Below are positions 49,802 through 58,296 of a DNA stretch of 64,000 nt, piece by piece. Within the stretch, counting starts at the first letter, position 1, and every line of letters begins with the position of its first letter. This DNA is from Hahella chejuensis KCTC 2396 (GTDB taxonomy: Bacteria > Pseudomonadota > Gammaproteobacteria > Pseudomonadales > Oleiphilaceae), in the NCBI RefSeq assembly GCF_000012985.1, contig NC_007645.1:2262501-2326500 (forward strand), written 5' to 3'. A program made the position numbers and the translations under genes. The notes under the pieces were generated by a model. The model was not told the DNA's origin. It ran no database searches and saw only the letters and a program-made list of their open reading frames with translations.

Positions 49802-51199
49802 ATGACTCATTACGCCATTTCAGACTTACTCAAGAACAAAGCGGAGATCGGCAGCGAAGTGACCGTCAAAGGCTGGGTAAGGTCAAGAAGGGACTCCAAG
49901 GCGGGCGTCTCTTTTATCCACGTTCATGACGGCTCCTGCTTTGACGCGATTCAGGCGGTTGTCGCGAAAGAGCTGCCCAATTACGACGCTGACGTTCTGC
50001 GTTTGACGACCGGCTGCTCCCTAATCGTCACCGGCACCCTGGTAGAGTCGCCCGGGCAAGGACAATCCTGTGAGATTCAGGCGACTTCAGTGGAATTGGT
50101 CGGCCTGGTGGATGATCCGGAAACTTATCCGGTCGCCAAGAAAAGACATACCTTTGAATTCCTGCGCGGCGTCGCTCACTTGCGTCCCCGCACTAACGCG
50201 TTCGGCGCCGTAACACGTGTGCGTACGACGCTGTCTCACGCTGTGCACCATTTCTTCTATGAGCAAGGCTTTCAATGGATCAATACGCCGATCCTGACCG
50301 CCAGCGACTGTGAAGGCGCCGGCGAGCTGTTTCGCGTCAGCACGCTGGACATGGCCAACCTGCCCAAGACGGACAGCGGCAAGATTGACTACAGCAAAGA
50401 CTTCTTCGGTAAAGAGACGTTCCTGACCGTGTCTGGTCAGTTGAACGTAGAAGCCTACTGTCTGGCGATGTCCAAGGTGTACACCTTCGGGCCTACGTTC
50501 CGTGCGGAAAACTCCAACACCAGCCGTCACTTGGCGGAGTTCTGGATGATCGAGCCGGAGATCGCCTTCGCCGACTTGAATGATGATGCCGACCTGGCGG
50601 AGCGCTTCCTCAAGCACATGTTCAAGGTGGTGCTGGACGAGCGCAGCGACGACATGGCGTTCTTCGCCGAACGCATCAATCCTGACGTGGTTTCGCGTCT
50701 GGAGAATATGGTCGACAAGGAATTTGTGCGTATCGACTACTCTGAGGCCATCAAGATTCTGCAGAACTGCGGCAAGAAATTCGAATACCCGGTGCAGTGG
50801 GGGCTGGATCTGCAATCCGAGCATGAACGCTATCTGGCGGAAACCCATGTGGGCGCGCCAGTGATCGTGATGAACTATCCTAAGGAAATCAAAGCGTTCT
50901 ACATGCGCCTGAACGACGATGATAAGACCGTTGCCGCCATGGATGTTCTGGCGCCGGGTATCGGTGAAATCATCGGCGGCAGCCAGCGCGAAGACCGTCT
51001 GGATGTCTTGGACGCGCGCATTGGCGATATGCATCACAAAGAGGAACTGTGGTGGTATCGCGATCTGCGTCGCTACGGCAGCGTACCCCACGCCGGTTTT
51101 GGTCTGGGCTTCGAGCGCCTGATCGCCTACGTGACCGGCATGGAAAACGTGCGCGATGTCATCCCGTTCCCAAGAACGCCGGACAACGCCCAGTTCTAG
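49802..51199 (+). CDS. asnS: Asparaginyl-tRNA synthetase
   Basis: A 465-residue class II synthetase (E. coli 466). N-terminal OB-fold anticodon-binding domain with [19 protein letters not shown]; class II motif 2 in [20 protein letters not shown]; motif 3 in [20 protein letters not shown]; and the asparagine-site segment [13 protein letters not shown]. It charges tRNA-Asn directly. It is divergent from cmoA and ends just before a strong terminator, so it is transcribed alone. Confidence 0.97.
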   Translation: MTHYAISDLLKNKAEIGSEVTVKGWVRSRRDSKAGVSFIHVHDGSCFDAIQAVVAKELPNYDADVLRLTTGCSLIVTGTLVESPGQGQSCEIQATSVELVGLVDDPETYPVAKKRHTFEFLRGVAHLRPRTNAFGAVTRVRTTLSHAVHHFFYEQGFQWINTPILTASDCEGAGELFRVSTLDMANLPKTDSGKIDYSKDFFGKETFLTVSGQLNVEAYCLAMSKVYTFGPTFRAENSNTSRHLAEFWMIEPEIAFADLNDDADLAERFLKHMFKVVLDERSDDMAFFAERINPDVVSRLENMVDKEFVRIDYSEAIKILQNCGKKFEYPVQWGLDLQSEHERYLAETHVGAPVIVMNYPKEIKAFYMRLNDDDKTVAAMDVLAPGIGEIIGGSQREDRLDVLDARIGDMHHKEELWWYRDLRRYGSVPHAGFGLGFERLIAYVTGMENVRDVIPFPRTPDNAQF

Positions 51200-51224
51200 A
51201 ACCCTGACCTGGACGTCAGTCAAC

Positions 51225-51256
51225 AAAAAAGGCCCGATTCCATCGGGCCTTTTTAT
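51225..51256. terminator. Rho-independent terminator after asnS (bidirectional)
   Basis: AAAAAAGGCCCGAT and ATCGGGCCTTTTT give an AAGGCCCGAT/ATCGGGCCTT stem around a short TCC loop, with a T-run for the plus strand and an A-run that becomes a T-run on the minus strand. It serves asnS and the convergent receiver-domain gene. Confidence 0.94.
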
Positions 51257-51312
51257 GGGAAGGGACAAGCCGAGTCCCTGGTTTCCCTGCCTGCATCATA
51301 TTTGCGCCGGGC

Positions 51313-52869
51313 TTAAAATACGCCGAAGCCTTTCAGCAGAGACACAATCGCCAGTACTACCGCGACGCCGCCAATAGCCATGGCCGCTGCGCCGCCGCTT
51401 TTTGGCGGTTTGACGTTTTGCAGGTTGTTGAGCTGCGTCGCCAGCGTAGTTTTCTGGCGTTCCAGTTGCTCTACCCGCACAGCCATGGCGTCGATCTCGC
51501 TTTGTTTTTCCGCCATTTGCTCACGCAGGGCTTTGGCGATCTGTTGCACCAAGTCCTGTCCCTGCTTGCTGATTTGCCCACGCAGCAACTCTTCCACCGT
51601 CCCCTCGATCAGGGTATGCAGCTTCTTGTCGTTGAGAATGTCTTCTATGTTCAGGCTGGGCGCAGGTTCGTCTCTGGAAGTGCGCTCGATCAGGGTGCGC
51701 TTGAGCTCTTCCTTGGCGGACTGCAGCTCCGCTTCCCAGGCGCTGAGCCTGTCTTCCACATTGTTGTCCATGGTGGCGGTGGCGGAGTGGGTGGCGATAT
51801 CCATCACCTGAGGGCGGATGCGCTCGATGAGGTCGTCCAGGTCGGGCGCTTCCGGCACGGGCTTGGCTCTCATCTCAAGATCGTTGACCGTTTCTCTTAG
51901 CTGTACGTCCAGGTCGCGACGAGATTCGCTGACTGCGTCGTCGATGGAGCCGAGTAAACGGTCTTCTAGACTTTTCAGCTCGGCGTCCAGCAACGGTGTG
52001 AGGGTCTGCTCTACATCACGGGTTATCGTGGCGGCGAGTTGTACTTCGTCAATCGCCGGGGCGGAGGGGGCCTCGGCAGGCTCAATGCTTTCGATATGCG
52101 CTTCCAGAACCTGTTGCACGCGCTTTTCCAGTCCTGGCATCAGTTCTTCGCGCAATTGCTCCGCCATGGCGCTGAAGTCAGGCAGGGGCTGCTCCGGCGC
52201 TTCAGAAGGCTGCTCGCGCAACTGCTGGATATCCTGACGCAGAGAGGTCAGTTCGCTCTCGTTTTCTCTCAGGCGGCTTTCGAAACCGTCGAAGGAAGGG
52301 AAGTCGCGGCTGTTTTTTTCCAGTTTGTCGAGACGATCCACCAGGATTTCCCAGTCGGAAGCGGACACCACGGCTTGCTGAGGTTGCGGTGGTGTGTATT
52401 CCGGCGTTGGGGTGGGGACGATAATCTCTGCAGAGACTTCCTCCGTCACTTCCGCCACAGGTTCCGCTTCCTGAGGGACGGAGACGGAGGTGAGGGTTCC
52501 GCTGCGCGCGGACTCAATCACCATGGCTAACTTTTCCGCTTGCGGCGGCTTGAACAGCGTACCCGACGCGCCGATAGCGCGGGCTTCCGCATCGTAATTA
52601 TCTTTTCCTTCTTTCCCGGTGCACATGATAACGGGAATATGGGAGGTCTGAGGGTCCGCCTTGATTTTCTTGGTGGCTTCGAAGCCGTCCAACTCAGGCA
52701 TCAGATGGTCCATAAATATGATATCGGGCAGATTGGTTTTCAGCATTTCCAGAGCGTGTACCCCGGATTCTGCAAGTTGAACCTGCAAATTATGCTTCTC
52801 TAACAGTCTTTGTAATGTAATACGCGCCAGTTTGGAGTCATCTACCACCAGTGCAGTTTGCAGCGACAT
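51313..52869 (-). CDS. Membrane tail-anchored response regulator with coiled-coil domain
   Basis: A 518-residue protein. Residues ~1-125 are a CheY-like receiver: acidic pocket VVDDSKLA, phospho-acceptor D54 in FMDHLMPELDG, T84 and K107 (LFKPP). A proline-rich linker (~130-165) leads to a long, highly charged, helical region (~165-485) with many E/Q/L residues and heptad spacing, including QLREQPSEAPEQ and QLERQKTTLATQLNNLQNV. The last ~25 residues form one hydrophobic helix (AAAMAIGGVAVVLAIVSLLK), a tail anchor. There is no DNA-binding or enzymatic output domain. The architecture is unusual; output is probably by protein-protein interaction at the membrane. No histidine kinase is adjacent. 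Confidence 0.85.
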   Translation of the reverse strand: MSLQTALVVDDSKLARITLQRLLEKHNLQVQLAESGVHALEMLKTNLPDIIFMDHLMPELDGFEATKKIKADPQTSHIPVIMCTGKEGKDNYDAEARAIGASGTLFKPPQAEKLAMVIESARSGTLTSVSVPQEAEPVAEVTEEVSAEIIVPTPTPEYTPPQPQQAVVSASDWEILVDRLDKLEKNSRDFPSFDGFESRLRENESELTSLRQDIQQLREQPSEAPEQPLPDFSAMAEQLREELMPGLEKRVQQVLEAHIESIEPAEAPSAPAIDEVQLAATITRDVEQTLTPLLDAELKSLEDRLLGSIDDAVSESRRDLDVQLRETVNDLEMRAKPVPEAPDLDDLIERIRPQVMDIATHSATATMDNNVEDRLSAWEAELQSAKEELKRTLIERTSRDEPAPSLNIEDILNDKKLHTLIEGTVEELLRGQISKQGQDLVQQIAKALREQMAEKQSEIDAMAVRVEQLERQKTTLATQLNNLQNVKPPKSGGAAAMAIGGVAVVLAIVSLLKGFGVF

Positions 52870-53310
52870 TGCGGAACCTTTTGCAATTTAAGATACATCG
52901 ATAAATCTAGCACATTCTTGAAGCTAGCCGGCAAAATCCTAGTATAGGGTTTGTTGAGGTTTCTGCATCCTCTGAACGCCCTGCCACAGGCTTTTTCGGG
53001 CGTCTAAACAGCGTTGCCGGAGCCTCAACAAACACTAAGGTGCGACAAAGATATATCAAATAAGACTTTCCTATCAAAAATCATAAGGTTAGATATTGTA
53101 ACAGCATGTTTTTTGATCTGTTTAATGTAACTTTCGTCATTTGGTCACCTTAGCGTCATATAGCCTTTCTAGCATCGCGGCTAAAGATGATTAAAGTTAA
53201 TTTTTCTATTGTTTCAGCGTTGTATTTGCATATTCAAATCAATGTGTTGCGTTTGCTGGAAAAATAGATAATTACGCCGCAGGGGCTTAATCGTAAAAAA
53301 GGACATCCGG
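52870..53310. other. AT-rich intergenic region with long inverted repeat
   Basis: 441 bp between the divergent receiver gene and the LpxH-like gene. It holds the nested inverted repeat at 52949-53033 and, to its right (53040-53300), an AT-rich stretch that probably contains the LpxH-like gene promoter. No small gene is convincing. Confidence 0.5.
52949..53033. repeat. Nested inverted repeat upstream of the receiver gene
   Basis: GTTTGTTGAGG (52949-52959) is the perfect reverse complement of CCTCAACAAAC (53023-53033). Between them, an inner ACGCCC...GGGCGT pair (near 52977 and 53000) makes a second stem. The whole ~85-bp element could fold as a branched cruciform or RNA structure. It lies 80-165 bp upstream of the minus-strand ATG at 52869. 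Confidence 0.6.
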
Positions 53311-54168
53311 ATGCAAGATTCCCTAAGAGCCGTTTTTATCTCAGATGCGCACTTGGGCTCGGCTGCCTGCCAGGCTGAGCACTTGCTGGATTTTCTCAAC
53401 AAAATCAAAACTGACAGGTTGTATCTGGTAGGCGATATCATCGACCTGCTGGAAATGCGACGCAAAGCCCACTTTCCCGAGACGCATCGGGCCATTCTCA
53501 GCCTGATCATGCGAAAAGCGCGTGAAGGGATGGAGGTCATCTACATTCCCGGCAACCATGATGACTTTTTCCGGCAAATGGCGGGACAGACCTTCTCCGG
53601 CGTGAAGATTCGGCTTAACAGCGTCCACCGCACTGCGGACGGGCGTCGCTTTCATGTGAGCCATGGCGACGAGTTTGACCAGATTGTGCAACTGAGTCCG
53701 CTGGCGTTGCTGGTGGGGGATAAAGCCCACGGCATGATGCTCAAGCTCAATAGCTGGTTGAATCGCGCCCGCAGGCTTTTTGGCTTTCCATACTGGTCCC
53801 TGGCGGGATACCTGAAGACCCATCTGGGACGCGCCCGGGAGTTTATCCATCGCTACGAAAACGCAGCCCTGAAGGCGGCGCGTAGCCTGGAAGTGGACGG
53901 TTATATCTGCGGCCATATTCACTACGCGGCTTTTCGTCGCAAAGACGGCAGGCTCTACTGTAATGACGGCGACTGGGTAGAGCATTGTTCCGCACTGGTG
54001 GAAACTCATCAGGGGCAATTAAGGTTGCTGCATTGGTCGGAACAGCCGCGTTGGCTGGCGGTGGAGCCGGATGCTGAACCGACCTGGATCGATGACCCCA
54101 TTCCGGGGTTGTTTCCGGCCCCTGTCTGTTGCGCTATGACTGAGAAGCAAGCGCCCGAGGCCGCCTGA
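53311..54168 (+). CDS. LpxH-like UDP-2,3-diacylglucosamine pyrophosphatase family protein
   Basis: A 285-residue metallophosphoesterase. The five metal-binding blocks are visible in order: ISDAHLG, VGDIIDLLEMR, IPGNHDDFF, VSHGDEFD and CGHIHYA. The overall layout, with a basic helical insert (GMMLKLNSWLNRARRLFGFP), is that of the LpxH-like group (COG2908), which cleaves UDP-2,3-diacylglucosamine in lipid A synthesis. It is longer than classical LpxH (240) and could be a paralogue with another phosphate ester substrate, so no gene symbol is given. Confidence 0.85.
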   Translation: MQDSLRAVFISDAHLGSAACQAEHLLDFLNKIKTDRLYLVGDIIDLLEMRRKAHFPETHRAILSLIMRKAREGMEVIYIPGNHDDFFRQMAGQTFSGVKIRLNSVHRTADGRRFHVSHGDEFDQIVQLSPLALLVGDKAHGMMLKLNSWLNRARRLFGFPYWSLAGYLKTHLGRAREFIHRYENAALKAARSLEVDGYICGHIHYAAFRRKDGRLYCNDGDWVEHCSALVETHQGQLRLLHWSEQPRWLAVEPDAEPTWIDDPIPGLFPAPVCCAMTEKQAPEAA

Positions 54169-54409
54169 CAGACTGAGTGGGCGTTGGGCTGGTTTCTGTC
54201 TCTTCCATTATGAGCAGCCAAATCAAACAGTTGGCTGCTGGCTCCTTACGGAAATATAACGCCGCAGTCCTGTCGCCGGGCTTGAACCAATTCCCCGAAA
54301 ACGTGTCTACTATCACAATATTGATCCGCTTTTAGCTTTGTCATCTGCATGGATGGCGGGCAGATCGTCATGATGGCGAAGTTTAAGAATATTGGGAGAG
54401 GTTAAGCAT

Positions 54410-55057
54410 ATGTTTGGAAGTCATTCACAGGATAAAGCATCTATGCCTGCACGGGAGCAAGCGCTGCCTGGCAGAGCGGAGCCCATGGAGATCGAGGGTG
54501 AGCATTTTGTCTTTGGCGTGGATATGAGAGGTCCCTTTCCGGCGCAAATGCAAACAGCGGTGTTCGGGCTGGGGTGCTTCTGGGGGGCGGAGCGTTTGTT
54601 CTGGAAACAGGAAGGCGTTTACAGTACCTGCGTAGGCTATGCGGGAGGCTATACGCCCAACCCCACCTACAAAGAAGTCTGCACCGGGCAGACCGGCCAT
54701 GCGGAAGTAGTGCAGGTCGTATTTGATCCCGCCGTGATCAGTTATAAGAAGCTGCTTAAACTATTTTGGGAAAATCACGACCCGACTCAGGGAATGCGTC
54801 AAGGCAACGACGTCGGCTCTCAATATCGTTCCGCTATCTATTACGCCAATGATGAGCAGAAACAACTGGCGGAAGCGTCGAAGGCGGAATTCCAGCAATC
54901 GCTGCATGACGTAAATCGCGGCGCCATTACCACGGAAATTACTCCGGCGCCGGAGTTTTACTTTGCGGAGACCTATCATCAACAGTATCTGGCTAAAAAT
55001 CCTGGGGGATACTGTGGTCTGGGCGGCACCGGGGCTTGTTTAGCCAGCGCGGACTGA
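54410..55057 (+). CDS. msrA: Peptide methionine-(S)-S-oxide reductase MsrA
   Basis: A 215-residue enzyme that repairs methionine-S-sulfoxide. The catalytic motif [13 protein letters not shown] is near residue 55, followed by [20 protein letters not shown] and [17 protein letters not shown]. The C-terminal [12 protein letters not shown] region provides resolving cysteines. ATG 54410 is preferred (GAGAGG RBS nine bases upstream) over an in-frame start at 54392. The ATP-grasp gene begins three bases after the stop, so they form a pair. Confidence 0.95.
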   Translation: MFGSHSQDKASMPAREQALPGRAEPMEIEGEHFVFGVDMRGPFPAQMQTAVFGLGCFWGAERLFWKQEGVYSTCVGYAGGYTPNPTYKEVCTGQTGHAEVVQVVFDPAVISYKKLLKLFWENHDPTQGMRQGNDVGSQYRSAIYYANDEQKQLAEASKAEFQQSLHDVNRGAITTEITPAPEFYFAETYHQQYLAKNPGGYCGLGGTGACLASAD

Positions 55058-55060
55058 GCT

Positions 55061-55792
55061 TTGACTGAGTCCGCGACCCTTGCTGGGTTAACCTTGGTTA
55101 TCCCGGAAAAGAACGATCTTGAGCGGGATTCTGTGGCGGCGGCCTGGAGCGCCGCCGGAGGCGAGGTATCCCGATTGGGACGATTCTGGGAGCCTCCTTC
55201 CTATGATCCAGCCAAGGTGCGGGTCTATGGAAATGACACTTTTGCTCTGGTGTTGGCGCAGAAGTTGGGACTTGACCTGATTTCACCCGCAGACGACCTG
55301 TTGGTGCAATTGCCGCAACAGGCGTTGCAGCGCTCAGTAACGCTGCTGCCTTTATCTGTGGCGATGACCTCGCCATTTCCGGCTTTCCTGAAACCCGCCG
55401 CGCCAAAGCTGTTTAAAGCCGCCATATATACAAGTCTGACTGATCTAGCCGTGGAAACCCGAGGGCTGGAGCCGGATACGCCGGTGCTTCACTCGGAAAT
55501 CGTACAGTTCGCCTGTGAAATTCGTTGCTTTGTCTGGCGGGGAGACGTGTTAGACGCTGCAATCTACGAAGGCGATGGAGCGCTTGAGGACGGCTTAAGA
55601 TTCGCCAGACAACTTGCTCGAAGCGGAGACCTGCCGACCACCTGCGTGCTCGATATCGGCTATATTCCCCAGCGCGGCTGGGCGATCATCGAAGCCAACG
55701 CCGCCTGGGGCGCCGGCCTCAACGGATGCCGGGCCGATAAAGTATTGCCTTGTATCGAGGCGGCGACGCGCCAAGTGGCTATTGGCAGTTAA
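55061..55792 (+). CDS. ATP-grasp domain protein (DUF4343-like)
   Basis: A 243-residue protein resembling the ATP-grasp DUF4343 family: VQFACEIRCFVWRGDVLDAA carries the basic/acidic strand, and IIEANAAWGAGLNG is the metal-binding ExN segment of ATP-grasp ligases. It starts with TTG at 55061, three bases after the msrA stop; no ATG is available before the conserved start. Such proteins are thought to ligate amino acids or modify peptides, but the substrate is unknown. The 3' end overlaps the convergent lipoprotein gene by 14 bp. Confidence 0.75.
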   Translation: MTESATLAGLTLVIPEKNDLERDSVAAAWSAAGGEVSRLGRFWEPPSYDPAKVRVYGNDTFALVLAQKLGLDLISPADDLLVQLPQQALQRSVTLLPLSVAMTSPFPAFLKPAAPKLFKAAIYTSLTDLAVETRGLEPDTPVLHSEIVQFACEIRCFVWRGDVLDAAIYEGDGALEDGLRFARQLARSGDLPTTCVLDIGYIPQRGWAIIEANAAWGAGLNGCRADKVLPCIEAATRQVAIGS

Positions 55793-56255
55793 CAGAATAC
55801 TCGTCAATCGTCAGTCTGCCTTTCAGCGCTTCTGGACTGAACTGAATCAAAAACTCAGGTATTTCTTGCTGAGCAGAGACTCTATGAATGAAATCGTAAA
55901 CGGCAGGCTCTAGTATCGGGCCTGTATAGAGGTAACAGGTGCGATCAGATATTACAAAGAGAGTGGAATACTTTTCCTTGAAACCATTCAAATTAATATT
56001 ATCCAGGGCGGGAGAGGCGTGAAGAGCGCGAGTGACACTCAAGTTATCGCCTTCAGTACTTTTAAAGTCATTCAAGTAGGCTGCCCAGTCAGCATAAAGC
56101 TCGGACTCATTCGGTGGCGAGTCTTGCAGAAATAATTGTATTTGCCCTTTTTTATTATTGCTTTCTACCGCGTTAGTTGTTGAACAACCGGCAGATAAAT
56201 AAGTAGTCAGAATTAAAGCCAGACTAATCTGTAGTCGATATTTACATCTAGCCAT
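55779..56255 (-). CDS. Predicted lipoprotein, partner of the adjacent peptidase
   Basis: A 158-residue exported lipoprotein with lipobox LSAG-C (C24) after a hydrophobic leader (ISLALILTTYLS). The residue after the cysteine is serine, so sorting to the outer membrane is likely. GGGAG lies seven bases before the ATG. The rest has two further cysteines (DRTCYLYTGP and the terminal SVNCQ) that may form a disulfide. I do not recognise the family. It lies 29 bp downstream of the peptidase gene on the same strand and fits the position of a periplasmic immunity lipoprotein. Confidence 0.72.
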   Translation of the reverse strand: MARCKYRLQISLALILTTYLSAGCSTTNAVESNNKKGQIQLFLQDSPPNESELYADWAAYLNDFKSTEGDNLSVTRALHASPALDNINLNGFKEKYSTLFVISDRTCYLYTGPILEPAVYDFIHRVSAQQEIPEFLIQFSPEALKGRLTIDEYSVNCQ

Positions 56256-56284
56256 TTAAGGGCTCCCAAATAGAGATGATTTCT

Positions 56285-57049
56285 TTATTGGTGATCATCT
56301 TTTGATTCAAGTAGTGTTTGAAAGTCGCCACCCCATCTAATAAGTTGAGCTTTTACCGAAGCGATAAATTTTTTGGCGTTTTCGCTTTCCTTTCCTTGAG
56401 AAAAAGTGGCGGAGCTATTCCAGTTATCACCATCCATTAAATTGCAATCTATAGCATGACCTATGAAGTGCTGGGACTTTTTAGCTGGAGTTACGACACT
56501 GCCGCTAACCACAGTATTAACCAAGCGTAGGGTTTGGTTCAGCTTGATGATAATACCGTACTTTTTCGCTTCCTTGTTCATGTTGACAAGGTGAGGGGCG
56601 AGCGCAAGAGAAACCACAAATTCGTTATCGTTAATATTGGGATGCTCTATTTTTTTGAAATAAGGCCCTAACTCAATATTGCTGAAAGAGCTCTCTTTTA
56701 TGCGAACCAAGTCGCCGCCAACTACCGCTTTATGAGAAACCCACTTATCAAGCTCTTTATATGAGTTTATGTCATAAACTCCGGTTGGAGACATATTAAA
56801 AGAGTAAATGGAGCAACTCTCTAGCCCTATTTCTTTGGCCGTCCACTGAAAAAATCTGAGCGCTTTCGCCGTATTGGGACCAAACTCACCGTCACTTTCT
56901 CCTGAATAGGCCTTGACCGCGGAAAGTTTCTCCTGAAGCTGCTTTACATAGTCTGCTTTTTCCGTGTTTCTAGGCTCGCCTCCCCATGTTTTCCGGGTGT
57001 CTGAATCCCCTTGCCTTAATGCGATGTAGTTTCCGTCTAATATAAGCAT
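56285..57049 (-). CDS. Peptidoglycan-binding M15-type peptidase without signal peptide
   Basis: A 254-residue protein. Residues ~30-85 look like a PG-binding-1 domain (DYVKQLQEKLSAVKAYSGES, DGEFGPNTAKALRFFQWTAK). The C-terminal half has the zinc-peptidase signature KSQHFIGHAIDCNLMDGDNW near residue 193 (S-x-H-x-x-G-x-A-x-D, as in VanY/L-alanyl-D-glutamate peptidases). The N-terminus (MLILDGNYIALRQGDSDTRK) carries no signal peptide, though the target is periplasmic. That, plus the adjacent lipoprotein, suggests a secreted effector or phage-derived lysin. GAGGGGG precedes the ATG. Confidence 0.8.
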   Translation of the reverse strand: MLILDGNYIALRQGDSDTRKTWGGEPRNTEKADYVKQLQEKLSAVKAYSGESDGEFGPNTAKALRFFQWTAKEIGLESCSIYSFNMSPTGVYDINSYKELDKWVSHKAVVGGDLVRIKESSFSNIELGPYFKKIEHPNINDNEFVVSLALAPHLVNMNKEAKKYGIIIKLNQTLRLVNTVVSGSVVTPAKKSQHFIGHAIDCNLMDGDNWNSSATFSQGKESENAKKFIASVKAQLIRWGGDFQTLLESKDDHQ

Positions 57050-57247
57050 TCCACCCCCTCCATTCGCTGCGTTATTGCCTTCTCCTGATTTTCTATTGTT
57101 CCTGTCGCCAAAACTTCAGGTTAAGTAATATACCTTTTTCTGTTTTGGCGAAAGCTCAATTGGGCATATTCATTCACGATAAAAAATTAGCTTCTTGTTG
57201 GGAATATCGATAAACCCTAGATTGTCTAGTTGGCGTTCGTACAGTTA

Positions 57248-57267
57248 TTCATAAATTTAGTTATGAA
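57248..57267. promoter_or_regulatory. Palindrome upstream of the TetR gene (possible operator)
   Basis: TTCATAA-ATTTAG-TTATGAA is a perfect 7-6-7 dyad in the 296-bp gap between the peptidase and the TetR gene. It may be an autoregulatory operator or part of the minus-strand promoter; not tested. Confidence 0.4.
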
Positions 57268-57345
57268 ATGTAATAATGGATATAACAAGTAGAGCCAATA
57301 TGATATAAGCTCACGATTTCCTGGCAGCTATTGGTAACCACCGCT

Positions 57346-57978
57346 ATGGCCGTAAGAGCCGAGAAGAAACAACAAGTTAATCGTAATATCTGCAACGCTG
57401 CACTGCGTCTGTGCCGGACGAAAGGGTATTCCGGGGTGAGTCTGCGGGAGATCTGTCGGGAGGCGGGGATTGCGCCGCCGACGTTTTATAACTATTACCC
57501 GAATCTTGAAGAGCTGGGTCTGGCGATTATCGACGAGGCGGGGCTGACACTGCGCCGTCTGATGCGCCAGACCTGGAAAGAGGTGGATGTGCGGGAGGGC
57601 GTGGTGCGTCGCACGATTCGCGTCTTTGGGCGCTATCTGGAAGAGAATGGCGATTTGTTTCATTTCGTCGCGGCGGAACGGGTAGGGCGCGTGCAGGCGT
57701 TTAGAGATGCGATTGAGCGTGAGGTGAAGCATGTGGTGGAGGCCATGGCCAAGCCGCTTGCGGAGGTAGGGGCGACGACGGGCAGGCCGATTGCGCATCC
57801 GCTTTATCTTTCTGAAATGTTGGTTAATTGCGCGTTTCAGGCGGGGGTTGAGAGCCTGTCCGCCAATACGGAAAAGCGCAATGAAATCATCGAACGCACA
57901 ATTATTCAGGCGCGTATGGCTATTTATGGTTCGGAAGTCATGGCGAAAGGCGCTGTGACGTCAGTTTCTGCGGAGTAG
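57346..57978 (+). CDS. TetR-family regulator, FabR/DesT-like
   Basis: A 210-residue repressor-type regulator. The helix-turn-helix is VSLREICREAGIAPPTFYNY near residues 33-52. The first residues (AVRAEKKQQVNRNICNAALR) and the ligand-domain stretch ELGLAIIDEAGLTLRRLMRQ closely resemble FabR, which senses acyl-CoA/ACP saturation and controls unsaturated fatty acid genes. ATG 57346 aligns with FabR's start; an in-frame TTG 15 bp earlier is open. The next genes on the strand are three secreted proteins rather than fab or des genes, so its regulon may include these instead. Confidence 0.85.
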   Translation: MAVRAEKKQQVNRNICNAALRLCRTKGYSGVSLREICREAGIAPPTFYNYYPNLEELGLAIIDEAGLTLRRLMRQTWKEVDVREGVVRRTIRVFGRYLEENGDLFHFVAAERVGRVQAFRDAIEREVKHVVEAMAKPLAEVGATTGRPIAHPLYLSEMLVNCAFQAGVESLSANTEKRNEIIERTIIQARMAIYGSEVMAKGAVTSVSAE

Positions 57979-58296
57979 TTCGCCGGCTTGCGGCAATGCC
58001 AGAAGAAAACTCTAACAATTGTTCGCATCGGCGTAATCCCTCTTTGAAGTGCAAAAATTGCGCACAAATTCAATATAAGGCCAAATTTAAGCGCATTTAA
58101 TGTGTTTTTTGTGCCGAATATCTCGCTTGTGGACATATTTCTCATTCTTCTTCTTGTTTAAAAATTAACAAGTGTTAGTTTTATTTTTGTCGAACAAAGG
58201 CCATCAGATTGAGCGCGAGCGATAACCGCCTGTTCGACAGCAGTAGGCATAGTTGGAAGTGCAGTACTGAATGAATAAGAATAAAGAGGAACGGAG
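57979..58296. other. Intergenic region before the secreted-protein operon
   Basis: 318 bp, strongly AT-rich from 58060 to 58195, likely the promoter of the three-gene operon. It contains CTTGTT-N8-AACAAG (58153-58172), a dyad that might be an operator for the adjacent TetR regulator, and GTGC-N9-GCAC near 58049. Neither matches the palindrome at 57248, so neither is confirmed. Confidence 0.45.

Noticed and set aside
50087..51268. 393-codon minus-strand frame across asnS
   Set aside because: It is antisense to a clear asnS gene with all class II motifs; such long shadows are common in GC-rich genes.
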